A DNA stretch of 34,241 nt from an uncultured Prevotellaceae bacterium (GTDB taxonomy: Bacteria > Bacteroidota > Bacteroidia > Bacteroidales > Bacteroidaceae): contig CACZDV010000032.1 in assembly GCA_902780025.1 (NCBI GenBank), positions 1-34,241 of the forward strand. The letters run 5' to 3'. The translations under genes and the position numbers were made by a program. The notes beneath the pieces are model-generated. The model ran no database searches, was not told the DNA's origin, and saw nothing but the letters and a program-made list of their open reading frames with translations. Below, one piece after another: positions 15,801 to 23,960 of the stretch. The first letter of the stretch is position 1; each line of letters starts with the position of its first letter.

Positions 15801-18800
15801 TACTACAAAACGGTGAAGAAGCCTTTCCTTGACAATGCTTTCATCAATATCACTCCCCGCCAACATACTGACAATGAGATTAAGAGTTACATCTTCGGAG
15901 CAGGACAGGGACATGAGGGTGAACGCGATGGCGACAAGATGCAGAACCGCAGCTATATCCTTATCGATATCCCCGATGAGTTGGAGCGCTTCAAGCGTGT
16001 GCAGGTGTTTGGCGCAGGTTCTTACGACGGTCTGGGCATGGGCGTGGATAAGACCGTAGCCGACAATCCTGCTACTGCCGATAAGGCTACGGCTGTCATC
16101 GACCTGCTGCATGGTCAGATAGATGCCGTCTATGGTGCCAGCTTCAACGAGGGCATCACTCGTAGAGCAGTAGTCAACGTTCCTTCTGGTTCCACCATTA
16201 AGCTGAACAATATCTTCGGTGGTGCCTACGGACTAAGCAACGAAAGACCTTGTGATGCCTACGAGACTTATGTGAACTGGAGCAGCAACAAGGCAGAGGT
16301 GAAGAATGCCATCTATGGCGGTAACAACAATGCGCGCCGTACGTTCTATGGCTTTGTCAACATCAACGATACCGTCTATTCGGATAAGAAAAAAGGCTAC
16401 CAGGCTACTGTCTATGGTGCAGGCTATGGTGAGAATACCTGGTCACAGTATACCGAGGTGAACCTGAACGAGGGGGCAGTTGTATATGAAGCCTATGGTG
16501 GCGGAAATGCAGGTAGGGTGCTGAACAAAGCGTCTGTGACTGCATGGAAAGCAACCAACGGCTCGTTGTACACTAGTCTACCAGAAGGATATACCGACCT
16601 GGGACTTGAGACCAATCTCGTAAATGCAAATTCCTTAGGTGGCAAGACGAATACGAATGTCAACATCCGGCGTGGGGCCTATGTTGGTGGCTATTGCTAT
16701 GGTGGCGGCCTGGGTGAGACGGCCACCGTGAGCGGTACGACTTTCATTGGCCTGTTGGGCGGTACCGTCTTCAAGGACCTCTATGCCGGTGGTACCAGCG
16801 GTGCCGTGATGAATGCCTATGAAGCCAAGGGCTCAACTACCTTTACTGCTATGACGAATGCCTATATTCTCGGCGGTTCGGTACGTAATGTCTATGGTGG
16901 CGGTTGGAAAGGTAGCGTAGGCAAGCATATAGGTGCCATCAGCGCTAGCGGCGATGGTGACATTGAGGGTAATACGAATGTGGTGATAGGTATAAGAAAA
17001 GAACTGTCTTCCAACTTTGCCGACTTCGGCTTCTATCGCGGCGTGCCCACCGTCCAGCGTAATGTCTATGCCGGTGGCGAGGGTGGCGCTGTGTTCGGTA
17101 CGGCAAACCTCACCATCAACAACGGCTATATCGGTTATGTGTACCATCCGTTATGGCAGGATGACCCAACGACAGCATGGAACGAGCACTACGAAGAAAA
17201 ACTGCACGACGAGACATGGACTGACCACATAGGCCATAATCGTCTGCTGGGTAGTGGCAACGCTTTCGGTGGCGGCTATATCGACAACAGTAGCGTGGAC
17301 TTTACCAATATAAAGATGTATGGCGGCTTTGTGCGTAACAGTATCTTTGGCGGTGGCGAGATTGCTGCCATCGGACGTGGTACGGTGACGGCCACCGGCT
17401 ATGAGAACAGTGAGCGTACGCTCGAAGGTATCTACAAATATGGAAAGACCCACATCGAAATGTATAATGGTCATGTCATGCGCGATGTCTATGGCGGTGG
17501 CAAGGGCTACAACAACCTCGGTGAGGTGGGCTCGCTCTACACCGATGGCTACGTGTTCGGTCAGACGGAAGTGTTTATCCGTGGTGGTGAGATTGGTACA
17601 ACGGAGAACTACGAGGAAGGCTATGGTAACGTGTTTGGCGGCGGCGACGTGGGCTATGTCTATGGCATTGGAAGGAAGTCGTCGTTGAGTACGGGCTCGC
17701 CCGGACGTTATTACTATACGACTGACGGTTCGAACGGAGCCTCGTGGACAGAGGACTGCAAGGTGGTGGTAGAGCCCTACGCCCAGGTGCTGGCCGCCGA
17801 GGGCGTTACCATTGCAGGCACGCCCTACGCCCAGTATGACTATGTGCCTACCGATGCTTTGAACAAACTGAAGGGAAAGGAAGATATTGACGACAAGCCG
17901 AAGTGGCAGGCTCTTGACGATCACGGCATCATTATCCGCAACGCAGTGTTTGCAGGTGGTAATGTGGCAGTGGGTAGTGATAAGATTTATGCCAACACGG
18001 TGACCGTCTTCGGTAATGTGACGGCATCGTTGCGCGATGTCTACCGTCGTGACCTGATTTCCATAGGAACGGAGCATATCGGTGGACTGTATGGCGGTGG
18101 CAACCTCTCATTGGTTGATGGCTATCGTGAGTTGCACGTCTCGAACTACGGTACTGACTACTACGGACTGAAGCAGAGTATCGAGATGGATGAGTATAAC
18201 TCGCTGACCGACCGCGAGCGCGCCTACTTCCGTCTACGCTTCACCTGTAAGAAAGCTTTCGAGGGCGGTAAAGACGAATTGGGCATCAGCTACTCCGGCC
18301 ACATCGTCAACGACCAGATCTACGAGGACGAGTACAACGACCTGCCCGACGAGTACAAGACTATTGGTGAAAAGGGTGTCGACGACGGCGCCTACTGGTA
18401 TCAGGACGGCTTCTGCTCCATCTATGCCGGCCGTCTGCTGAACACCATCCAGCGTGCCGACTTCGTAGGTGTCTTTGGCAGTCGCATGGTGCTGCAGGGA
18501 GCCCGCGACCGTGTGACCTCGGTGCTCGACTACAACCGCTACACTATCAACCGCGTGGGTGAGCTGACGCTAATGAAGGTCGATTCGCCTGCCGGTGAGA
18601 CTGACGATACGAACAAGAGCCACGGCAACTACTTCGGTATCTACAGTATTGTGCACTATCTGGGCAACCTGACCAGCGATGTGAAGATGGACGACGTGCG
18701 TACGTCGGATACCAGCGATACCGACAATGCCACGACGTACTACCAGTGGAAGGCTGCCAACCCCAACAGCCGTAAGCGTAACACCGCCACTTGTCATAAT

Positions 18801-21800
18801 GAGGTAGCACTATCATCAGGTGTGTTCCTCGAACTGACGACGGAGAACAGCACCGCGGAGCATAAGGAGTTTGGATATATCACCGGTGTGGTGGAACTCG
18901 ACCTGATGAACGCGAAGGCCGACGAGGTGGGTGGTGGTTACGTGTATGCAAAGAACGAGCATGGATTACGTTCGCCTAAGAATTACACGATGGTGACGCT
19001 GTCCGACTACAACGACGATGCCCGTTCGTATAAGATGTATCAGTATAGCAGCGCTCCTGCCGACCTGCAGCAGATTCAGACCTCGGGCAACTTCATTCAC
19101 GACAGTAAGAAGATTATCATCGACGACTGTTATCCCCACAACTTGGAGTATACCCCTGGCACGGAGAAATACTCTGAGGCCCACTACTGGTTCGTGAAGG
19201 GCTCTATCTATATCTACGACCAGGTGATCTCGGCCTATACCGGTTCGCCTACGGCCTATACCCGTGAGCAGCACATACCGCTGACCATCACGGCCAACTC
19301 GAACGGTAAGCTGAAACTCATAGACGTGAAGCCCAACCTCTATGCCTACTATGAGAACTTCGACAACAAGACTGTCATTGGTGAGGACGGCATCATGGTG
19401 GGCAACAACAGCACCACTTATATGCTCAACGATGTGATTACCTATTGGGACTGGAGTCAGCTGAACGACACCGAGAAGCAGCTCTTCGTGCCCGAGACGA
19501 TAGTCAGCGTGGCTGAGTGCTCAATTCCCGCCACTGTGCCCGCCGGTTCCCCGACGGGATACCCCGAAGGAACGGTGATGCTGCCCGACGGATATGCAAC
19601 GTTTAAGGCGTCGCTGCCTACGAAGGAGATTGACGGCAAGAATGTTCACTACGTCCACGACGTGAAGAAGAACGTGGATGTGGATGTGGACGATATTTTC
19701 CATCCCTCGAACAACGTGAGCCACAATACCGGCTATGTGGTGAACTTCGTCATGGACACGCCCCCGCAGTGGAACGACTGGTATACCCCTAATACCGGCG
19801 AGCCCACGAAGATCAATACTGCCGCCTACGAAGACTTGTCGACAGCCGAAAAGGCTAACTATAAGTTTGGTCCTACCTATCATACCACGCAGGCTGGTGT
19901 CTATGGCCAGCGTATGTATGACGAGGGCGAGGTTATCCCAAAGGCCACCGTCGATGCCTATACCAATCCGGGCACCAGCGACCAGGCCATTGTGTCTAGG
20001 GCCTACGTCACCAATGAGCCGGTCACGTATACCTACAATAATCAGCCGAAGACGGTGAATCCGGGTACGGCAATTTCTGAGACAGAGTGGGGAAGCCTTG
20101 AAGCAGACGTGAAGGCGAAGTTCAAGCCTGCCAAGATGTGTATTGGTACCTTCCAGCTGAACGAGGAGAACTACATTGTCTATGGTGACCTGCTCAATGA
20201 GGATATGGTGACAGAGTTGGCTGAAGCCTTTGATGGTGTCTCCGTTGCTAATATTAACAACGCACTCACCGAGGCCTTTATCTGCGAGACAGAGGGTCTG
20301 TATGGCGGTCGCAGCTATGCTACTGGCACCAACTACAGCGCCCTGGAGGGTTGGGCTGCGCTGACCTCAGCTGACCGTGCGAAGAACAAGTTCCAGTTCA
20401 ACGGCGACGGCTTCGACGTGCTCTCAGATTCGCTTTATCAGGGTGATCCAACGAAATACGGTCATCCATACGACCAGTCACAGCCTGTAGAATATACCGC
20501 TGTTTATAATAGCGATACCCCGCTGACGGGAACGACGTATGGAACCATCAGCAAGGGCCGTACGCTCACTCGTGAGGAATACGAAGCGCTGACGAACGAG
20601 AAGAGCCACTATACCCCCGTGACGGTGACCACGACGGCTGCCGACGGTGACGACTACTATATTGCCAAGGAAGCCTTCTCGCGTGGTAATATGGCCTACG
20701 CCAAGGGACAGGTCATCAACTCGGGTACCTATCGTGCCCTGTCGGCCCAGGAGCGTCAGGACTGGATAACGGTTATCCGATTCACCAACCGTACTTCTGA
20801 CGAAAAGACCTATTATTACTGTCGCGAGGATTACACAGGCTCTACCCCCGTTACCAACCGCAATAGTGAAGGTGTTGTGCTCGATGATACCCAGAATAGC
20901 CCAGGCACCTCGGTAAAGGAAGGCTGGGTCATCAAAGCAGACGACTATGCCAACCTGATTAACCAGCAGCGCGGCTTCCTGATTAAAGGTGATGAGCCTA
21001 CGGAAACGACCACGCTTTACGTGAGCCGCGAGAGTAACATTCATGACTTGTCGAAGGAGAAGGTGATCACAGTCATCTATCAGTACACCTATAACGAGGG
21101 TGATGAATCGGGCGAGAATGTCAGTCTGGTGAACGAGCTCCACATCGTTAACATCCACCTGGAGTTCGAGAGCGGTGCGCCGATCATCGACCAGTTGCTG
21201 CCACCATCGACAGTACTGCCGGGAACAGCAGTCGGTATGAACCAGCCCAAGGTGACCCCAGGTGCTTATGAACTGCTTGGCGGTGGATGGGAAGTCTACG
21301 ACAACCCCACCGATGCCGAGTTCCATCGCAATGGTGTCTCTTTCCGCAATAATGAGACACCGATTTACTGGTATCAGGATGGCTATTACGTGGCTTACTA
21401 TGCCAAGAGCTATATCGGCAAATCGTACTCGAACCCCGTACAGTTCAGCGTGGCCAACTACCACGACCTAAAGGCGGTGATGGACGAGAAAGACCACCAC
21501 TATTACATTGACCGTACCGACGTGAAGCGTGAACCGAAGATTTACATCAACGACTATAGTGCCGACGGTGTGAACGGTCTTGACGTGCTCTCCGACCTCT
21601 TCAAGCTGAGTCACGGTACGACGCTGACGGGCCATGAGCCGCTGGGTGAGCACGTGAAGGACTGCGAGAACCTGGAATTCTTCCTGCGTACCAACATCGA
21701 CCATAGCAGCAGCTGGACGTCTATTGCCAATAATAGTGGCGAGTGCTTCAGTGGCATCCTGCATGGCGACGGCTATACCATCAACGGACTGAACAATTCG

Positions 21801-23960
21801 CTGTTCAACCACCTGTGTGGTGATGTCTACAACCTCGGTGTGACAGGCTCGTTCACTGGAGCCGGTATCGCCGAGACGGGCTCCGGCTATATGGAGAACT
21901 GTTGGATCAAGACCACGGGAACACCTGTATCAGGTGTCAAGGCGGTCTTCGGTGATCCTACACGTGGTGAGGGCACGCAGCTTGTCAACTGCTACTATCC
22001 GATAAGCAATGCTTATAGCGAAGTGTCCAATCCCCGCGGCAATGCCATGAAGATGCCCGACAAGTCGTTCTATAATGGTGAGGTGACCTATGACCTCAAT
22101 GGCTTCTATCTGAAAGACCGTTACGACCGCAGCAGAACAAGTGGCGAGGCCATCAACGATCAGTACGTCAAGGAGCGCTTCATCGATGGTGACTTTGTCT
22201 ATGCCAACGGAGAGATACCTGACGATAGGGATGTGCGCTATTCCGAGGAGAGCGAGACGTACACGCCCATCTGGCCCGACGACTATCTGTTCTTCGGACA
22301 GGCGTTGAATTACAACCATATCGAGGATCTGACCTACCAGCAACTGCCGTCACATATTATCAAGGACGGTAATTCGGTACAGACTTCGGCAGAGGGCAAC
22401 CGTGTGCTCCGTGCGCCGGCCTATTTCCGTAACAGCAAGATGCGAGTAGCCCACTTCAATCCCTACGCCGTGTTTGCACAGAGCAAGAAGAACGATGCCA
22501 CCATCGAGGCCTATAAGGGATTGACCGCTATCGACTTTACGGGTAGCAATGGTGATGTGGCTGGCGGCTATCAGAGAGGACGAACCTCTAACGCACCGTA
22601 TGGCAATATCACCAATGGTGCGTTCTATCCGCCGTTGCTTGACGACTGCGGTCTAACAGGATTCGTTAATGCCGACTTGACGCAGAACCTCCTTGTCTAT
22701 ACCTTTGACCCTGACGGCGACGTGGCAGACAAGACGGGCACTATCGTTAGCAACTATCTGAAGGAGGACGACTACACGGAGACCCATGCCACCTATCGTA
22801 CGGTTGGTTTGCAGAATATCTTGCACACGCATGGCCACTGGGTAAAGCAGTCTGGAGGTAGCTTCGTGGCTCCCTTTGACCATTCGCTTGTTGACAAGCA
22901 GGACTTCAACGCTCCCTTCAGCTATACGTTTGCCGATGATAAGCGGATGTGGTATCAGCGCACACCAGACTTGTATGCCGACCAGGTGAAGGGGTGGGAG
23001 GCTGTCAGTCTGCCGTTTACTGCCGAACTGGTTACTACGCAGCAGAAAGGTGAGATTACGCACTTCTATCAGGGCAGTATCAAGGGACATGAGTATTGGC
23101 TGCGTGAGTTTACCGGTATCGATACGTCCAAGAACCCGGCAGTGGCTGACTTCCCGTTCCCCACGGAGACTGACAATGATCCTCCCAAGACGGTGGAGAA
23201 TACGTTCCTTTGGGATTATTATTATGAGGCGGCTTTGGGTCATCAGCAGCAAGACATGAACAAAGATGTTTACCAAACCTATTATAATGGCGCACGCGAG
23301 TACGAACACTATCCGTATTTGCAGAGCGGTACACCTTATATTATAGGATTCCCTGGTGAGCTCTACAACGACTTTGACCTGAGTGGAACGTTCGTTCCGA
23401 CGACCACATCATTGCCTGCGCCCGAAAAGCTCAACAAACAGTACATCACGTTTGCTTCGGAAACTGGTACTATCATCGGCAAGAGTGATGATGAGATGGC
23501 TGGCGTGGAGCAGACACATGGCAACAACAAGTACACCTTCAAACCAAGCTATCTGAACATACAGCTGGAGGCTGATGCCGGTTACTATGTGTTGTCGGCA
23601 GACGGCAGCCAGTACAAAGTGGTGAGCGGTACTCCTGTGGAGAGTACGGCCTTCCGTCCATACTTCCAAAAGACCAGCGGATCAAATGCCCGTAGCGCCA
23701 TCGTGTTCTCGATGGAGCAGTCGGAGATGTATGGCGAGCAGGAAGAAGAGAGCATCGACGCCGTTGGCAGTCTGGACATAAAGGTCAAGAACAGAACAAT
23801 CATCGTCACGTCGTCGTTGCGCCATGCTGCCCAAGTCCTGATTGTCAATACGGCAGGTATAACCAAGGCTGCCTTCACCATAGAGCCCGGCGAGACCGTT
23901 GAGACCAACGTCTATAGCGGCGTTTACATTGTTAATAATAAAAAGGTAATCGTAAGATGA
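12813..23960 (+). CDS. Giant YGGG-repeat surface protein with T9SS-like C-terminus
   Basis: About 3715 residues from TTG at 12813 (MKTKGIIISILALWTVTTVQA, Sec signal; an in-frame TTG at 12807 would add two residues). Residues about 25-1765 hold some 40 copies of a [VI][YF]GGG[NY] motif spaced about 40 residues apart, alternating with short strand-like stretches such as VNIDG and INLNEG, best explained as a beta-solenoid stalk or adhesin. Residues about 1790-2725 hold a second repeat family around [YW]xxL. At about 2975-3060 is a GLUG-like beta-helix segment (GILHGDGYTINGLNNSLF). The last 65 or so residues (VLIVNTAG, GVYIVNNKKVIVR) resemble a type IX secretion sorting domain. No catalytic motif seen. 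Its stop overlaps the start of the next giant gene. A role in adhesion is inferred from the fimbrial context; no characterised homologue is known to me. Confidence 0.85.
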   Translation: MKTKGIIISILALWTVTTVQAQITIGGNVYGGGNIGDTGSTTEVVICAGDIQGNVFGGARQANVGGSAFVNIDGEHMSGDILINCVYGGNDVAGTIGTAETLPADLKQTTENGIDNTYNAFILSTPERTETTGEAPNTETTQPFKIYLGQLFGGGNGDYDYTSDNSPYKGMTRPELAKTYLEILGGSCVLLYGGGNNVTVTKATDICIDNPSAITYQVYERKSDGSEDETKPKLTNERLKAMGVYQLGGAGEDVANSPDYQFSRVFGGNNKAPMAIRPTWHLKRGKIRNLFSGGNQGAMTHENGIVLTIQNENVEVGNVYGGCRMADVNPARNNIHTETIDGVYYPGGYAARLYITAGNIKNVYGGNDISGTVYGGNAVSIHCDIHGDVYGGGNGSYPYTDNAAFKRTKETVDEERVVLYGDYYYDPDEVLEQAGVSVPTGASDGMKSALALTEFRPHAESVSIYISGNDEDHPVIVEGAVYCGGNSATLRSSSSTSTAELKIGSYAWIEDMFLGSNGANMITEDVLKRLKETVTVEGVSYDFSQMDLTEADQFEEYMKGCEMEVKPDVIFVNRERGDPTDYIEYTSYFGSFYCGGNVGSVRTNGLNNMTFNHKVIIFEKLVGGSNNANVPATQYNAAYNGGLLGDPDENGNKLQFNLSGLKLQPKRWKDETNKHLGLEWNIFQNGTKDTTDPSSLSTGTSSATDLSRRFEGANVYGGCYMSGHVEGNVVINLNGTLVDVDGTYGVFDSVEKDANGEPAQDANGNYKITERRSGVINHEQGWDERGVACNVFGGGYGENSEIWGSTTINLNEGYAFQLYGGGEKGIVGKKNSQGNYVYDAAYSTTINLHGKRPGQVGDFDDLVECEFVYGGGLEGIVCGDTQVNLGNCRVFQSFGGACIADILGHTETHIGRGGLDADGNPILGFPYVRDNIYGGNDLGGHITGKGNFEDYVLPATRSMIHSTDVLEASAYVGFFQGRIVNIFGGCYGNYDYSGDDYYKTVKKPFLDNAFINITPRQHTDNEIKSYIFGAGQGHEGERDGDKMQNRSYILIDIPDELERFKRVQVFGAGSYDGLGMGVDKTVADNPATADKATAVIDLLHGQIDAVYGASFNEGITRRAVVNVPSGSTIKLNNIFGGAYGLSNERPCDAYETYVNWSSNKAEVKNAIYGGNNNARRTFYGFVNINDTVYSDKKKGYQATVYGAGYGENTWSQYTEVNLNEGAVVYEAYGGGNAGRVLNKASVTAWKATNGSLYTSLPEGYTDLGLETNLVNANSLGGKTNTNVNIRRGAYVGGYCYGGGLGETATVSGTTFIGLLGGTVFKDLYAGGTSGAVMNAYEAKGSTTFTAMTNAYILGGSVRNVYGGGWKGSVGKHIGAISASGDGDIEGNTNVVIGIRKELSSNFADFGFYRGVPTVQRNVYAGGEGGAVFGTANLTINNGYIGYVYHPLWQDDPTTAWNEHYEEKLHDETWTDHIGHNRLLGSGNAFGGGYIDNSSVDFTNIKMYGGFVRNSIFGGGEIAAIGRGTVTATGYENSERTLEGIYKYGKTHIEMYNGHVMRDVYGGGKGYNNLGEVGSLYTDGYVFGQTEVFIRGGEIGTTENYEEGYGNVFGGGDVGYVYGIGRKSSLSTGSPGRYYYTTDGSNGASWTEDCKVVVEPYAQVLAAEGVTIAGTPYAQYDYVPTDALNKLKGKEDIDDKPKWQALDDHGIIIRNAVFAGGNVAVGSDKIYANTVTVFGNVTASLRDVYRRDLISIGTEHIGGLYGGGNLSLVDGYRELHVSNYGTDYYGLKQSIEMDEYNSLTDRERAYFRLRFTCKKAFEGGKDELGISYSGHIVNDQIYEDEYNDLPDEYKTIGEKGVDDGAYWYQDGFCSIYAGRLLNTIQRADFVGVFGSRMVLQGARDRVTSVLDYNRYTINRVGELTLMKVDSPAGETDDTNKSHGNYFGIYSIVHYLGNLTSDVKMDDVRTSDTSDTDNATTYYQWKAANPNSRKRNTATCHNEVALSSGVFLELTTENSTAEHKEFGYITGVVELDLMNAKADEVGGGYVYAKNEHGLRSPKNYTMVTLSDYNDDARSYKMYQYSSAPADLQQIQTSGNFIHDSKKIIIDDCYPHNLEYTPGTEKYSEAHYWFVKGSIYIYDQVISAYTGSPTAYTREQHIPLTITANSNGKLKLIDVKPNLYAYYENFDNKTVIGEDGIMVGNNSTTYMLNDVITYWDWSQLNDTEKQLFVPETIVSVAECSIPATVPAGSPTGYPEGTVMLPDGYATFKASLPTKEIDGKNVHYVHDVKKNVDVDVDDIFHPSNNVSHNTGYVVNFVMDTPPQWNDWYTPNTGEPTKINTAAYEDLSTAEKANYKFGPTYHTTQAGVYGQRMYDEGEVIPKATVDAYTNPGTSDQAIVSRAYVTNEPVTYTYNNQPKTVNPGTAISETEWGSLEADVKAKFKPAKMCIGTFQLNEENYIVYGDLLNEDMVTELAEAFDGVSVANINNALTEAFICETEGLYGGRSYATGTNYSALEGWAALTSADRAKNKFQFNGDGFDVLSDSLYQGDPTKYGHPYDQSQPVEYTAVYNSDTPLTGTTYGTISKGRTLTREEYEALTNEKSHYTPVTVTTTAADGDDYYIAKEAFSRGNMAYAKGQVINSGTYRALSAQERQDWITVIRFTNRTSDEKTYYYCREDYTGSTPVTNRNSEGVVLDDTQNSPGTSVKEGWVIKADDYANLINQQRGFLIKGDEPTETTTLYVSRESNIHDLSKEKVITVIYQYTYNEGDESGENVSLVNELHIVNIHLEFESGAPIIDQLLPPSTVLPGTAVGMNQPKVTPGAYELLGGGWEVYDNPTDAEFHRNGVSFRNNETPIYWYQDGYYVAYYAKSYIGKSYSNPVQFSVANYHDLKAVMDEKDHHYYIDRTDVKREPKIYINDYSADGVNGLDVLSDLFKLSHGTTLTGHEPLGEHVKDCENLEFFLRTNIDHSSSWTSIANNSGECFSGILHGDGYTINGLNNSLFNHLCGDVYNLGVTGSFTGAGIAETGSGYMENCWIKTTGTPVSGVKAVFGDPTRGEGTQLVNCYYPISNAYSEVSNPRGNAMKMPDKSFYNGEVTYDLNGFYLKDRYDRSRTSGEAINDQYVKERFIDGDFVYANGEIPDDRDVRYSEESETYTPIWPDDYLFFGQALNYNHIEDLTYQQLPSHIIKDGNSVQTSAEGNRVLRAPAYFRNSKMRVAHFNPYAVFAQSKKNDATIEAYKGLTAIDFTGSNGDVAGGYQRGRTSNAPYGNITNGAFYPPLLDDCGLTGFVNADLTQNLLVYTFDPDGDVADKTGTIVSNYLKEDDYTETHATYRTVGLQNILHTHGHWVKQSGGSFVAPFDHSLVDKQDFNAPFSYTFADDKRMWYQRTPDLYADQVKGWEAVSLPFTAELVTTQQKGEITHFYQGSIKGHEYWLREFTGIDTSKNPAVADFPFPTETDNDPPKTVENTFLWDYYYEAALGHQQQDMNKDVYQTYYNGAREYEHYPYLQSGTPYIIGFPGELYNDFDLSGTFVPTTTSLPAPEKLNKQYITFASETGTIIGKSDDEMAGVEQTHGNNKYTFKPSYLNIQLEADAGYYVLSADGSQYKVVSGTPVESTAFRPYFQKTSGSNARSAIVFSMEQSEMYGEQEEESIDAVGSLDIKVKNRTIIVTSSLRHAAQVLIVNTAGITKAAFTIEPGETVETNVYSGVYIVNNKKVIVR
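12897..18110 (+). repeat. YGGG repeat array in the first giant gene
   Basis: About 40 copies encoding [VIA][YF][GAC]G[GCA] are scattered through this stretch, from NVYGGGNIGD (residue 28) to GLYGGGNLSL (residue about 1758). Spacing varies from about 15 to 120 residues, and copies diverge (VYGGND, VFGGGY, LYAGG, AVYCGG). The corresponding DNA repeats TATGGYGGYGG many times but with variable third positions. Confidence 0.85.
18192..20980 (+). repeat. YxxL repeat family in the first giant protein
   Basis: Nine segments share the pattern [YW]xxL followed by a charged E/D-x-K/R stretch and often an aromatic: YNSLTDRERAYF (18195), YNDLPDEYK (18333), WSQLNDTEKQLF (19452), YEDLSTAEKANYKF (19827), WGSLEADVKAKF (20088), WAALTSADRAKNKF (20353), YEALTNEKSHY (20580), YRALSAQERQDW (20731) and YANLINQQRGF (20946). 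Several are preceded by a G-x-x-I/L strand (GEVIPK, GTAISE, GRTLTR, GQVINS, GWVIKA). Confidence 0.75.
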
